Part shown: piece after piece, positions 1 to 9,153 of the stretch | Layout: each line of letters starts with the position of its first letter | Numbering within the stretch: the first letter of the stretch is position 1 | Assembly (NCBI GenBank): GCA_963753245.1 | Contig: CAVWBK010000002.1 | Span: 248,001-312,000 of the forward strand | DNA from: VRUE01 sp963753245 | Lineage (GTDB): Bacteria > Actinomycetota > Thermoleophilia > Solirubrobacterales > 70-9 | DNA: 64,000 bases | Reading direction: 5' to 3' | Position numbers and translations under genes: made by a program | Notes under the pieces: generated by a model | Told to the model about the DNA's origin: nothing | Database searches by the model: none | What the model saw: the letters and a program-made list of their open reading frames with translations, nothing else

Positions 1-55
1 CGCGCCGAGGCCCTCAGGTGCCGCCCGGCGGGCCGAACACGGCACCCTCTCAGTG

Positions 56-991
56 ATGCCGATCGAGCACAAACCCGTCCTCGCCGCAGAGCTGATCGAG
101 CTGCTCGCTCCCCAACCGGGCCAAGTCGCGGTTGACTGCACATTCGGCGCCGGTGGACACGCGCGCCGGGTCGGCTCGGTGCTCGGCCTGGCTGGCACCC
201 TGATCTGCATCGATCGCGACCCCGTCGCGGCGGAGCGCTTTAAGCGCTTCTCCGACGAGGTCACCTGCAAGACGCGACTGATCGGCGCCGACTTCGCGGA
301 AGGGCTTCGCACCCTGCGCGGCGAAGGCGTCCAGCCAGACATGATCTACATGGATCTCGGAATGTCCTCGATGCAGGTCGACGCTTGGCAGCGCGGCTTC
401 TCCTACTCCTACGACGCGCCGCTTGACATGCGGATGGATACCCGCCAGGAGTTCAGCGCCGCCGACCTCATCAACGAGTGGCCGGAGGCGCGCATCGCCC
501 AGGTCCTGCGCCGCTTTGGCGAGGAGCGCTACGCCGGCGGGATCGCCCGCCAGATCATCAAACGGCGCCCGCTGCAGACCACCTCCGAGCTGGTCGATGC
601 GGTCAAGGCGGGGATGCCGGCCTCGGCTCGTTTTGGCGCCGGACACCCGGCAAAGCGGACCTTCCAGGCGATCCGGATCGCCGTCAACAACGAGCTCGAC
701 TCCCTCCAGGACGCGCTGCCAAGCGCCTGGGGGATGCTGCCGATCGGTGGGCGTTTCGCTGCGATCTCTTTCCACTCGCTGGAGGATCGTCCGGTCAAGC
801 AGTTCCTGGCCGCCCGCGCTCAGGGCTGCATCTGTCCGCCCGAGCTGCCGGTCTGCGCCTGCGGGCGCGAGCCCGAAGCCGATCTTCTGACCCGTCGCGC
901 GATCGCGCCCGGGCCCGAGGAGCTTGCCGAGAACCCGCGCGCCCGCTCGGCCCATCTACGCGCCGCGATCAAGATCGCGGAGGCAGCTTGA
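56..991 (+). CDS. rsmH: 16S rRNA (cytosine-1402-N4)-methyltransferase RsmH
   Basis: Methylates N4 of C1402 in 16S rRNA using S-adenosylmethionine. The N-terminus (IEHKPVL) and the SAM-binding loop VDCTFGAGGHA near residues 26-36 are typical, followed by DLGMSS and DMRMD. About 311 residues is the normal family length. An ATG (56) directly follows an in-frame GTG (53); I chose the ATG because the family usually begins close to this point. It opens the division/cell-wall cluster. No mraZ is visible in the 55 bases before it. The stop overlaps the next start by one base (TGATG). Confidence 0.96.
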   Translation: MPIEHKPVLAAELIELLAPQPGQVAVDCTFGAGGHARRVGSVLGLAGTLICIDRDPVAAERFKRFSDEVTCKTRLIGADFAEGLRTLRGEGVQPDMIYMDLGMSSMQVDAWQRGFSYSYDAPLDMRMDTRQEFSAADLINEWPEARIAQVLRRFGEERYAGGIARQIIKRRPLQTTSELVDAVKAGMPASARFGAGHPAKRTFQAIRIAVNNELDSLQDALPSAWGMLPIGGRFAAISFHSLEDRPVKQFLAARAQGCICPPELPVCACGREPEADLLTRRAIAPGPEELAENPRARSAHLRAAIKIAEAA

Positions 992-1548
992 TGGAGGCGG
1001 CAACGGTGACCCGTCGCTCCGCCGCCGCGGCCCCGGCGCGCGTCCCGCGTGATCGCCCCAAGCCCACGGGAGTGCCGCGCTCCAGACCGCAGGCGGTTCC
1101 CCGCTCCAAGGGTAAGCCGCGGCGTGCTCCACGCAAACGCCTGGTGCCGGTCCGGCGCCCCGGCGGCCAACTGATCCCGATCGCGCTCGGCACGGCGAGC
1201 GCCGTCCGCAACCTGCCCGACTCGGGCCTGGTGGTGCGCCTGACCCGCGGCCGGATCTGGATCGGCGTACTCGGGGTGCTGCTCGCCGGGATCGTCGCTC
1301 TCAACGTCGTCACCCTCAGCCTCGCTGCCTCGGCCGGCCACATCGATCAGAACATCCAGGCGCTTGAAACCGAGAACTCGGTCCTGCGCAGCCGCGACGC
1401 ACAGCGATCCGGGGTCTCGAGGGTTCGCCACGACGCAGCCGCGATCGGCCTCACGGTGCCCCAGGTTGCCCAGATCCAGGCAATCCACGCAACCCGCGGT
1501 GACGCCGCGATCGCCGCGGCCCGGCTGGCCGCGGCGGGGTCGGGCTAG
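991..1548 (+). CDS. ftsL: FtsL-like septum protein
   Basis: Small bitopic membrane protein of 185 residues in the position of ftsL, between rsmH and ftsI. It has a long Arg/Lys/Pro-rich cytoplasmic N-terminus (residues 1-88), one hydrophobic segment (about 89-112) and a short extracytoplasmic part with coiled-coil character (HIDQNIQALETENSVLR). FtsL proteins join FtsB and FtsQ to activate FtsWI. Sequence conservation in this family is very low, so the name rests on position and topology. ATG 991 is chosen because it overlaps the rsmH stop; a much longer open frame upstream only shadows rsmH. Confidence 0.75.
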   Translation: MEAATVTRRSAAAAPARVPRDRPKPTGVPRSRPQAVPRSKGKPRRAPRKRLVPVRRPGGQLIPIALGTASAVRNLPDSGLVVRLTRGRIWIGVLGVLLAGIVALNVVTLSLAASAGHIDQNIQALETENSVLRSRDAQRSGVSRVRHDAAAIGLTVPQVAQIQAIHATRGDAAIAAARLAAAGSG

Positions 1549-1553
1549 GCCAG

Positions 1554-3206
1554 ATGCGGCTGATCGAGCGCCGGATCGGGCTGCTCTTCGCTGGATTCCT
1601 GCTCTGCTTTTTGGTCATCGTTGCTCGCGCCTTTTGGCTGCAGGGAGTACAGGGCGCGCAGCTCGCCTCCGAGGCCGCCTACCAGCAGACCGACACGGTG
1701 ATGGTGCCCGGCCTGCGCGGCACGATCCTCGATCGCCACGGCGACGCCCTCGCCGCCTCCGAAGACGCGGAGACGATCTACGCGACCCCCTACCAGGTCA
1801 AGAACCGGCAGAAAACCGCCGACAAACTGGCCTCGATCCTCGGCGAAAACAGCAAGGGCGTCCTCAAGTCCCTGGACGTACATTCCGGTTTCTCCTACGT
1901 GGCCCAGCGTGTGGCGCTGCCGATGGCTGCCCGGATCGAACGGCTGAAGCTGCCTGGGATCGGCGAGCTTCCCGCTAGCCGCCGCACCTACCCCCAGGGT
2001 GAGATGGCGGGCCAGGTGATCGGTGCCGTCGGGGATGAAAACCAGGGCCTGACCGGGCTCGAGCTGGGCGAGAACGCGACCCTGCGGGGGACCGACGGGG
2101 AACGGCGGGTGGTCCACGATGCGCTCGGGGAACCGATCAGGCTGGAAACCGTGAGCGAAGCCCAAAACGGCAGCAACATCCAACTGACGCTCGACCCCGC
2201 AATCCAGACCAAGTGCGAGCAGGTGCTGGCCGAAGTCGGGGAAACCTATTCGCCCAAGGGGGCGACGGCGATCGCGATCGACCCGCACACCTCGCAGATC
2301 CTGGCGATGGCGAACTGGCCACCGGTGAACCCCGAAGATCTCGAAAACGCGAGCAACGAAGACCTGCGCAACCGGGCAACCGGGTTCAATTATGAGCCCG
2401 GGTCGACCTTCAAGGCATTCACGGTCGCCGCCGCCCTCTCCGAAAAACTGGTCACCCCGGAGACCGAATTCACCCTGCCGCCGTCGATCCAGGTCGCAGA
2501 TCGGACGATCAAAGATGCCGAGCCGCGCCCGACCGAGAACCTGACCGTCGCCCAGATCCTCGCCCAGTCCTCCAATGTCGGCGCGGTGACGATCGGGCTG
2601 AAGGTGGGAGCGGAAAAGTTCAGCCGCTGGATCGACCGCTTTGGCTTCGGCCGCCCGACCGGGGTTCAGTTCCCCGGCGAGGAACACGGAATCGTGATCC
2701 CGCTGAGTCAGTACTCGGGCTCGACGATGGGCAACCTGCCGATGGGCCAGGGAATCTCGGTGACGCCGATGCAGATGGTCGCCGGCTACACCGCGATCGC
2801 CGACGGAGGAATACTCAAACGTCCGCAACTGATCGAGAAAATCAACGGAGAACCGGTCGGTGAGCCCAAGGGGCACCGGGTGATCAAGGCCGAAGTCGCC
2901 GCCCAGATCCGCACGATGCTCGAGGGAGTATTGGCACCTGGGGGCACCGCCTCAGAGGTGAGCGTTCCCGGCTACCAGTTGGCCGGCAAGACCGGAACCG
3001 CGCAGGTCGCCGAAAACGGGACCTACTCGAAGACCAAATTCGTCGCCTCCTTCATCGGATTCGCCCCAGCGAAGAACCCAAAGCTTCTGGTCGCCGTGAT
3101 CGTCGACCAGCCCCAGGGAGAAATCTATGGCGGCTCGGTCGCCGCTCCGGCTTTCGGAAAAATCGCGCAGTTCGCACTGCCCTATCTCGGGGTACCGGCC
3201 GAATAG
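1554..3206 (+). CDS. ftsI: Peptidoglycan transpeptidase FtsI (class B PBP)
   Basis: Division-specific DD-transpeptidase that cross-links septal peptidoglycan outside the membrane, as partner of FtsW. There is one N-terminal membrane anchor (about residues 9-27), a PBP dimerisation domain with RGTILDRHG near 55-63, and a transpeptidase domain with all three active-site motifs: STFK with the acyl-serine near 284-287, SSN near 339-341 and KTG near 479-481. There are no PASTA repeats at the C-terminus. At 550 residues the length is normal. It starts 5 bases after the ftsL-like stop. Its Glu codons are a mixture of GAA and GAG, whereas most neighbours use almost only GAG. Confidence 0.97.
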   Translation: MRLIERRIGLLFAGFLLCFLVIVARAFWLQGVQGAQLASEAAYQQTDTVMVPGLRGTILDRHGDALAASEDAETIYATPYQVKNRQKTADKLASILGENSKGVLKSLDVHSGFSYVAQRVALPMAARIERLKLPGIGELPASRRTYPQGEMAGQVIGAVGDENQGLTGLELGENATLRGTDGERRVVHDALGEPIRLETVSEAQNGSNIQLTLDPAIQTKCEQVLAEVGETYSPKGATAIAIDPHTSQILAMANWPPVNPEDLENASNEDLRNRATGFNYEPGSTFKAFTVAAALSEKLVTPETEFTLPPSIQVADRTIKDAEPRPTENLTVAQILAQSSNVGAVTIGLKVGAEKFSRWIDRFGFGRPTGVQFPGEEHGIVIPLSQYSGSTMGNLPMGQGISVTPMQMVAGYTAIADGGILKRPQLIEKINGEPVGEPKGHRVIKAEVAAQIRTMLEGVLAPGGTASEVSVPGYQLAGKTGTAQVAENGTYSKTKFVASFIGFAPAKNPKLLVAVIVDQPQGEIYGGSVAAPAFGKIAQFALPYLGVPAE

Positions 3207-3223
3207 GGCACCGACGCCCTACC

Positions 3224-3229
3224 TAGAAT
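3224..3229 (+). promoter_or_regulatory. Candidate -10 box for leaderless murE
   Basis: TAGAAT lies exactly 6 bases before the murE GTG (3236), so transcription would begin at the start codon. No Shine-Dalgarno sequence and no convincing -35 box are seen. It is one example of a pattern repeated through the window. Confidence 0.5.
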
Positions 3230-3235
3230 CGGCGC

Positions 3236-4732
3236 GTGAGACTGGAACAACTCGCCGCCGCCGCCGAGTCGGCCAGAATCCTCGGCGAGCCCCGCACCGA
3301 GATCTCGGCGCTGGCCTATGACAGCCGCAGGGCTCACCCCGGCACGCTCTTCTTCTGCGTCTCGGGGGAGAACACCGACGGACACGATTTCGCCCCCGCC
3401 GCCCTCGCCGCGGGAGCCTCCGCACTGGTCGTCGAGCGCGAGCTTGACCTGGCGGTCCCGCAGTTGATCCTCGCCGACTCGCGCGCCGCGATGGCGCCCC
3501 TGGCAGCTCGCTTTCAGGGCGATCCGACGGCCGAGCTGCGGGTGGCTGGGGTGACCGGCACCAACGGCAAGACGACGACCGCCTTCCTGCTGCGCGAGGT
3601 GCTCGAGTCGAGTGCTACTCAGTGCGGCCTGCTCGGCACGGTCAAACAGGTGGTCGGTGCCGTCGAGGAGGAGGTCGAGCGCACCACGCCCGAGGCGATC
3701 GATCTGCAGGCCAGCTTCCGTCGCATGCTCGACGGCGGCGATCGCGCCTGCGCGATGGAGGTTTCCTCGCACGCGCTCGCCCTGCACCGGGTCGACGCAA
3801 TCCACTTTGAGCTGGCGCTCTTCACCAATCTGACCCAGGATCACCTCGATTTCCACGCTGGGATGGAGGACTACTTTCACTGCAAGCGCAGGCTCTTTGA
3901 GATGGAGCCCGAGACCGCGGTCATAAACGTCGATGATCCCTATGGACGCCGGCTGGCGGAGGACTTTCGGTGCGTGACCTTCTCGGCCGAAGGCGCCGAG
4001 GCCGATTTCAGCGCCCACCGGGTCTCCTTTGATGCCAGCGGCGCCAGGTTCACGGTTGCGCTGCCGCCGCCAGGTAGGAACCTCGGTCCTGACTCGGGAT
4101 TTGCCGGCTCGAAAGGCGAGCTGGCGTTGCGCATCTCCCTGCCCGGGCACTTCAATGTCGCCAACGCACTCGGTGCCTTCGCCGCCGCCGTCGCGATGGG
4201 GGTGGAGCCCGATCAGGCGGCGGCCGGCCTGGCCGGGGCGAGCCGGGTCCCCGGCCGCCTTGAGCCGGTCGATGAGGGTCAGGATTTCAGCGTCTTGATC
4301 GACTACGCCCACACCCCGGACTCGATCGAAAACGTCCTGCGCGCCGCGCGCAGACTCACCGATGGTCGCGTGATCGCGGTGCTCGGCGCAGGGGGCGATC
4401 GCGATCGCAACAAGCGGCCGAAGATGGGGCGGGCCGGGGTCGAGGGCTCTGATCTGGCGATCATCACCTCCGATAATCCTCGCTCTGAGGACCCGCAGGC
4501 GATCATCGCCGAGGTTGTGGCCGGCGCCGAGGGTGGCGGCGAGTTTGAGGTCGAGATCGACCGTCGCGCGGCAATCGCACTCGCCTTTTCCCGCGCCGCG
4601 CCGGGCGACGTTGTCGTGATCGCCGGAAAGGGGCACGAGCAGGGTCAGGAGTTCGAGCGGGGCCGCAAGATCCCCTTTGATGATCGCGAGGTCGCGCGCG
4701 AGGAGCTCGACCGACTTGGCGGCGAGCGGTGA
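3236..4732 (+). CDS. murE: UDP-MurNAc-L-Ala-D-Glu:meso-DAP ligase MurE
   Basis: Cytoplasmic ATP-dependent ligase that adds the third amino acid to the peptidoglycan stem. The ATP loop GTNGKTTT lies near residues 108-115. DNPR near 413-416 is the motif associated with meso-diaminopimelate rather than lysine, so a DAP-type wall is expected. The 498-residue length fits the family. The start is GTG with a TAGAAT box six bases upstream instead of a ribosome binding site. Its stop overlaps the murF start by 4 bases (GTGA). Confidence 0.97.
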   Translation: MRLEQLAAAAESARILGEPRTEISALAYDSRRAHPGTLFFCVSGENTDGHDFAPAALAAGASALVVERELDLAVPQLILADSRAAMAPLAARFQGDPTAELRVAGVTGTNGKTTTAFLLREVLESSATQCGLLGTVKQVVGAVEEEVERTTPEAIDLQASFRRMLDGGDRACAMEVSSHALALHRVDAIHFELALFTNLTQDHLDFHAGMEDYFHCKRRLFEMEPETAVINVDDPYGRRLAEDFRCVTFSAEGAEADFSAHRVSFDASGARFTVALPPPGRNLGPDSGFAGSKGELALRISLPGHFNVANALGAFAAAVAMGVEPDQAAAGLAGASRVPGRLEPVDEGQDFSVLIDYAHTPDSIENVLRAARRLTDGRVIAVLGAGGDRDRNKRPKMGRAGVEGSDLAIITSDNPRSEDPQAIIAEVVAGAEGGGEFEVEIDRRAAIALAFSRAAPGDVVVIAGKGHEQGQEFERGRKIPFDDREVAREELDRLGGER

Positions 4733-6108
4733 ACCTCGACCCGGCCCAGATCGCCGCCGCGCTCGGTGCCAAGATTCGGGCCGAGGGTCGGCCGAGCTCG
4801 CCCCTGAAGGCGACGATTGACTCCAAGGCCAGCGCTGCCGGCGATCTCTTCTTCGGCCTGCGCGGCGAGCACGTCGACGGCGGGCGCTTCGCTCAGGATG
4901 CGATCGAGGCCGGCGCCTGGGGTGTCGTGCTCGCCAGCGGCACCGATTCGGGGCTGGGCGAGTCGCCGGGGGGATTGGCCGAGCGCGGAGCCGCGGAGGC
5001 CTGGGTCTTTGAGGTGGACGATCCGCTGGCGGCGCTGGCGGCGCTGGCGCGGAGCTGGCGCCGGGCGCTGGGCGCGCGCGTTTTGGCGATTACCGGCTCG
5101 GTCGGCAAGACCTCGGTGAAGGACATCGCGCGCGCTCTTCTGCCTGGCGCGGTGCACGCCAACCGGGAGAATTTGAACACCGAGGTCGGGCTGCCGCTGA
5201 GCGTGCTCGAGGCGCCGCCGGGAACCGAGCTGCTGGTCCTCGAGATGGCGATGCGAGGACCTGGCCAGATCGCCGAACTGGCGGCGATCGCCGAACCCGA
5301 GGTCGCGGTGATCACCAATGTCGGGCCGGTTCATGTCGAGCTGCTCGGTTCGGTCGCGGCGATCGCGGCCGCCAAGGCCGAGCTCCTCCACGACCTGCCG
5401 CCGGGCGGGATCGCCATCGTCCCAGTCCAGGCCGGGGAGCTCGAGGTCCACCTCGATGCCGCTCCGGCGCTGCTGCGCTTTGGCCCCGGTGGCCAGGTCC
5501 AGGCGCTGAATTCACGCGTCACCGAGGGCGTCACCGAAGCCGAGATCGAGACTCCGGCCGGACGCCAGCTCTTTCACTTTCCCTTCACCGAGCGCCACAA
5601 CCTGACCAATGCTCTGGCCGCCGTCGCCGCCGGCGTCGCGCTCGGTGTCTCGCTCGAGCAGATGGCCGACGGCGCTGCGAACATAGGCTTCTCCCGCTTT
5701 CGAGGCGAGCGCCTCGAGCTCGGCGATGGGATCGTCCTGGTGAACGACTGTTACAACGCCAACCCAGTCTCGATGCGGGCAGCGCTCGACCATCTCGGCA
5801 GCCTTGATGCCGAACGCCGGATCGCGGTGCTCGGTGAGATGGCCGAGCTCGGTCCCGGAGCGCCTGAGTACCACCGCGCGGTGGGCGCCCACGCGCGTGG
5901 GGCGGGAGTCGACCTTGTGGTCGGCATCGGCGGGGCGGCCCGCGACTATGACCCCGACGAGCTGGTCGGCGACGCCGAGGAGGCGGCGGAGCTGCTCGCG
6001 GCGCTGCTCGAGCGCGGCGATGCGGTCCTGGTCAAGGGCTCGCGCTCGGCGGGGCTTGAGGCGGTCGCCGAGAGCCTGCAGAGGCTGATCGAGGAAGGCC
6101 GCGCCTAG
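4729..6108 (+). CDS. murF: UDP-MurNAc-tripeptide:D-Ala-D-Ala ligase MurF
   Basis: Adds D-Ala-D-Ala to the UDP-MurNAc tripeptide, the last cytoplasmic ligation of peptidoglycan precursor synthesis. The P-loop GSVGKTS is near residues 123-129. Other Mur-ligase signatures follow: NxNTEVGLPL, ITNVGPVHVE, HNLTNALAA and the NDCYNANPxSM block of the C-terminal domain. It is 459 residues long, starts with GTG inside the murE stop (GTGA) and is followed after 2 bases by mraY, so the three genes are probably translationally coupled. Confidence 0.97.
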   Translation: MNLDPAQIAAALGAKIRAEGRPSSPLKATIDSKASAAGDLFFGLRGEHVDGGRFAQDAIEAGAWGVVLASGTDSGLGESPGGLAERGAAEAWVFEVDDPLAALAALARSWRRALGARVLAITGSVGKTSVKDIARALLPGAVHANRENLNTEVGLPLSVLEAPPGTELLVLEMAMRGPGQIAELAAIAEPEVAVITNVGPVHVELLGSVAAIAAAKAELLHDLPPGGIAIVPVQAGELEVHLDAAPALLRFGPGGQVQALNSRVTEGVTEAEIETPAGRQLFHFPFTERHNLTNALAAVAAGVALGVSLEQMADGAANIGFSRFRGERLELGDGIVLVNDCYNANPVSMRAALDHLGSLDAERRIAVLGEMAELGPGAPEYHRAVGAHARGAGVDLVVGIGGAARDYDPDELVGDAEEAAELLAALLERGDAVLVKGSRSAGLEAVAESLQRLIEEGRA

Positions 6109-6110
6109 CC

Positions 6111-7085
6111 ATGGGAGAAGTCCTAATCGCCGGCATGGCGGCGATGCTGATCTGCATCTTCCTCGGCCCGAAATTCATCGAGTACCTGCGGAGGAAGGAG
6201 TTCGGCCAGCACATCCGCGAGGACGGTCCCCAGGATCACCACGCCAAGGCCGGGACGCCGACGATGGGCGGGCTGATCGTCTTTGCCTCGATCTGCGTTC
6301 CCTACCTCGTCCTCTCTGACCGCGACGCGCAGAGCATGGCCGTATTCTTCGTCGCCATCGGCTGCGCGGCGATCGGCTTCGTCGATGACTTCATCAAGAT
6401 CGTCAAACGCCGCTCGCTGGGGCTCTCCGCGCGCTGGAAGATCCTCTTTCAGGTGATCCTGGCGCTCGGCCTTTGGTGGGTCGCCCGACACGAGGTCGGG
6501 CTCAAGCCGATCCTCTATTTCCGGATCGGGGAGGGCAGCATTGACCTCGGACCGGTCCTCTACTTTGTACTCGTCTTCTTGGTCATCGGGGGAACCTCAA
6601 ACGGGGTCAACCTGACCGATGGACTCGACGGACTGGCCGCCGGATCATGCGCGATCGTCCTGCTCGCCTACACCGCGATCGCCTTCATCACCAACGGCCA
6701 GCAGAACCTCGCGCTGCTCTCCGCCTGCTTGGTCGGTGCCTGCATCGGCTTTCTCTGGTTCAACGCCTTCCCGGCCTCAATCTTCATGGGCGATACCGGC
6801 TCGCTGGGCCTCGGGGGTGCGATCGGCGCCTTAGCCGTGATGACCCAGACCGAGGTGCTGCTGATCATCATCGGTGGCATCTTTGTGATCGAGGCGCTCT
6901 CGGTCGCGGTGCAGGTCTTCTCCTTCAAGGCCTTCCGCCGCCGCGTCTTGCTGATGGCGCCTCTTCATCACCACTTCGAGATGATGGCCTGGTCAGAGAC
7001 GAAGATCATGCTCCGCTTCTGGATCATCGCCGCGGTCTGTTCGGGAATCGGATTCACGCTCTACCAGCAGTCGATCGGGCGCTGA
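6111..7085 (+). CDS. mraY: Phospho-MurNAc-pentapeptide transferase MraY
   Basis: Integral membrane enzyme that transfers phospho-MurNAc-pentapeptide to undecaprenyl phosphate, forming lipid I. Signature motifs are DDFIKIVKRRSLGL, NLTDGLDGLAAG with the catalytic aspartates, NAFPASIFMGDTGSL and the histidine-rich APLHHHFE near the C-terminus. About ten hydrophobic segments fit the family topology. At 324 residues it is slightly short but complete. A GC-rich hairpin 35 bases downstream may end this first block of the cluster. Confidence 0.97.
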   Translation: MGEVLIAGMAAMLICIFLGPKFIEYLRRKEFGQHIREDGPQDHHAKAGTPTMGGLIVFASICVPYLVLSDRDAQSMAVFFVAIGCAAIGFVDDFIKIVKRRSLGLSARWKILFQVILALGLWWVARHEVGLKPILYFRIGEGSIDLGPVLYFVLVFLVIGGTSNGVNLTDGLDGLAAGSCAIVLLAYTAIAFITNGQQNLALLSACLVGACIGFLWFNAFPASIFMGDTGSLGLGGAIGALAVMTQTEVLLIIIGGIFVIEALSVAVQVFSFKAFRRRVLLMAPLHHHFEMMAWSETKIMLRFWIIAAVCSGIGFTLYQQSIGR

Positions 7086-7119
7086 GCGTAAACGCGGATG
7101 CCGAGATCCGGATCCCCCA

Positions 7120-7134
7120 GACCGCCCCGCGGTC
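7120..7134 (+). terminator. Possible terminator hairpin after mraY
   Basis: GACCGC-CCC-GCGGTC forms a perfect 6-bp stem with a 3-base loop. No T-run follows, so intrinsic termination is doubtful. It lies between mraY and the unrelated inserted genes. Confidence 0.35.
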
Positions 7135-7173
7135 ACCCGATCGGTCTGACCAGCTTCGTTTAGGGCCCTGAGG

Positions 7174-7199
7174 TAGGGTCGAAAAAACCAATAAGGGAG
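7174..7199 (+). promoter_or_regulatory. Promoter -10 and ribosome binding site for the 91-aa gene
   Basis: TAGGGT (7174-7179) could be a -10 box. A strong Shine-Dalgarno AAGGGAG (7193-7199) lies 7 bases before ATG 7207. This gene therefore has a normal short leader, unlike many operon heads in the window. Confidence 0.4.
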
Positions 7200-7206
7200 C
7201 GATCCG

Positions 7207-7482
7207 ATGAGCGTCCTTGCCCGCTTTTCCCCCACGAGCCTGACCGCAGCTCAATACGACGAGAGCATCCGCAAGCTCGGTGAGGCCGGTGACTTTCCGC
7301 CCGATGGGCTCGAGTATCACGTCTGTTTTGGTGGCGAGGGCGATCTCAAGGTCAGCGAGATCTGGGACTCCCGCGAGCAGCTGATGGCCTTCAGTGAGCG
7401 CTTGATGCCGATCCTCGCCGAGGTCGGCATCGAGGCCGGCGAGCCGGAGCTGATCGATATCCACAACATCGTCAAGCGCTGA
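7207..7482 (+). CDS. Small dimeric alpha/beta-barrel-like protein
   Basis: A 91-residue soluble protein with no signal peptide. The pattern of a beta-strand (LEYHVCFGGEGDLKVSEIWDS) followed by a helix and a C-terminal strand (ELIDIHNIVKR) resembles small ferredoxin-like, antibiotic-monooxygenase-like proteins that form dimeric alpha/beta barrels. I cannot assign a substrate or reaction. It has its own promoter-like box and a strong ribosome binding site. It sits between mraY and murD, where cell-wall genes are normally contiguous, and nothing ties it to wall synthesis. Confidence 0.75.
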   Translation: MSVLARFSPTSLTAAQYDESIRKLGEAGDFPPDGLEYHVCFGGEGDLKVSEIWDSREQLMAFSERLMPILAEVGIEAGEPELIDIHNIVKR

Positions 7483-7512
7483 GCAATCCGTCCGCCGGGC
7501 TGGCGGGGAGCG

Positions 7513-9150
7513 GTGAGGCCGGCGATCCGCGCGGGCTTGGGCAAGCGGGCCGCGCTGTTCGGCTGCGCCGCGCTTTTGGTCTTGGCGAGTGCGCCCGCGG
7601 CGGTGCGCGCGAGGGCCGGCGATCCCGATCCGAGCTTCGGATCGGGCGGGATCGTCGTCGATCCGGCGCTCTTTCCCGGTGGCAGCGACGCGATCGCCGC
7701 TGCGGCGCTCGAGCCCGACGGCCGTGTCGTGGTCATCGGTCAACGCAGCGGAGTGGTCCAGGTGGCCCGCTTCACCGCGGCCGGATCTCCTGATCCCTCC
7801 TTCGGTACCGCGGGCCTGATCAGCCTGCCCTTTGCCTCGATGACCTCGACCGCGGTTGCGGTCGGCGCCGGCGGTGAGATCGCCGTGCTTGGCGAGGACG
7901 GCGACCACTCATTCGGCGTAGCGCTGCTGGAACCAGACGGTGCCCCCGACAGCTCATTTGGAGCGGGCGGCGAGCAGACGGTGAGCTTTCCCGGTACCCC
8001 GGTCGCCAGCGCCATCGCCATCGCCCCCGGCGGCCGCGTGATCGCCGCCGGCTACACCGACCCGACCGACACCGATGATGACTTCGCGGTGGCGGTCTTC
8101 AGGCCCAGCGGCGGACTCGACCCGAGCTTTGCTGGCGACGGCACCGAGATCACCGGGCTGGGCGGAAACGATCAGGCGACCGCGCTCGTGGTCTTGCCCG
8201 ACGAAGGGCTCCTGCTCGGCGGGTTGACCGGGGCCGGCGGTGGAGTGCAGCGCAATATCGGCCTGGTCCGCTACCTGCCAGACGGCGAACTCGATCGCGG
8301 TTTCGGCGAGATCGGGTCGGGGGGAGCGGCCGCGGTCAACATCGGAGAGAGCTTTCCCACGGGGCTCGCGCTGGCACCCGATGGCAAGATCCTGGTCACG
8401 GGATCCTTTCTCAGCGGCACCACCTTTCCCTATGACACCCAGCTATTTGTCGCCCGCCTCGCAGCGCAGGGCTCCCTTGACCCAGCCTTTGGCCCCGGCG
8501 GCCTGGGCCACGTCTCGCTGGCGCCGGAGTCCAGCGGAGCGCTGGTTGGCGTCCAACCGGACGGCAAGATCCTGCTGGCGGGAGAAGCGGGTCCCGCCGC
8601 CGCCGAAGACCTGTTGGTCAGCCGCCTCGACCAGGACGGAACGAACTTTGACCCGAGCTTCGGCACTCTCGGGCGAGTGACCTTCGACCTGCACGGAGTT
8701 GACCGCATGCGCGGCCTCGGGATCCTTCCCGACGGACGAATAGTTATCGCTGGATCGGGGGAAGGCGGGACCGTGGAGCTGGTGCGCCTGCTCGGCGACC
8801 CGCCCGACACGGCGCTGCGCGGCTTGCGGCTCAACCGCCATCGCCGCCAGGCGACGATCAGCTTTGCCGGTTCGGGTCCGGCCCCGACGAGCTTTGAATG
8901 TGAGCTCCAGCGTCCCCCTCCAGGCTCGAGTGCCAAGCGGCGCGCCGGGCATCGAAAGCCCCCGCCGGCCAGCTTCGCTGCCTGCAACTCGCCTCTGCTC
9001 TTGTCCGGATTGAGACCCGGTCACTACCGGCTGACGGTGCGCGCGGTCTCGGTCAACGGCACCGATGCCACCCCGCCGAGCTATGAATTTAGGACCAGTC
9101 GGCCGCGGCATCGCCACCGCCGCAAAGCACACCCTCGGCACCGGGCCTGA
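7513..9150 (+). CDS. Secreted delta-60 repeat protein
   Basis: A 545-residue exported protein. A signal peptide (about residues 1-35, ending near AAVRARA) is followed by about seven copies of the delta-60 repeat. Each copy carries a D-P-S-F-G-like core (for example GDPDPSFGSGG, SPDPSFGTAG, GSLDPAFGPGG) about 50-60 residues apart, probably building a beta-propeller. After residue 430 comes a single Ig/fibronectin-like domain, then a short Arg/His-rich tail. The molecular role of delta-60 proteins is not established. It starts with GTG 7513 after a GGGGAG ribosome binding site. Its place inside the dcw cluster is unusual. Confidence 0.85.
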   Translation: MRPAIRAGLGKRAALFGCAALLVLASAPAAVRARAGDPDPSFGSGGIVVDPALFPGGSDAIAAAALEPDGRVVVIGQRSGVVQVARFTAAGSPDPSFGTAGLISLPFASMTSTAVAVGAGGEIAVLGEDGDHSFGVALLEPDGAPDSSFGAGGEQTVSFPGTPVASAIAIAPGGRVIAAGYTDPTDTDDDFAVAVFRPSGGLDPSFAGDGTEITGLGGNDQATALVVLPDEGLLLGGLTGAGGGVQRNIGLVRYLPDGELDRGFGEIGSGGAAAVNIGESFPTGLALAPDGKILVTGSFLSGTTFPYDTQLFVARLAAQGSLDPAFGPGGLGHVSLAPESSGALVGVQPDGKILLAGEAGPAAAEDLLVSRLDQDGTNFDPSFGTLGRVTFDLHGVDRMRGLGILPDGRIVIAGSGEGGTVELVRLLGDPPDTALRGLRLNRHRRQATISFAGSGPAPTSFECELQRPPPGSSAKRRAGHRKPPPASFAACNSPLLLSGLRPGHYRLTVRAVSVNGTDATPPSYEFRTSRPRHRHRRKAHPRHRA

Positions 9151-9153
9151 TCG

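Noticed and set aside
478..990. N-terminal extension of the ftsL-like frame into rsmH
   Set aside because: The extension lies entirely over rsmH in another frame and has no resemblance to a division protein; ATG 991 overlapping the rsmH stop is the natural start.
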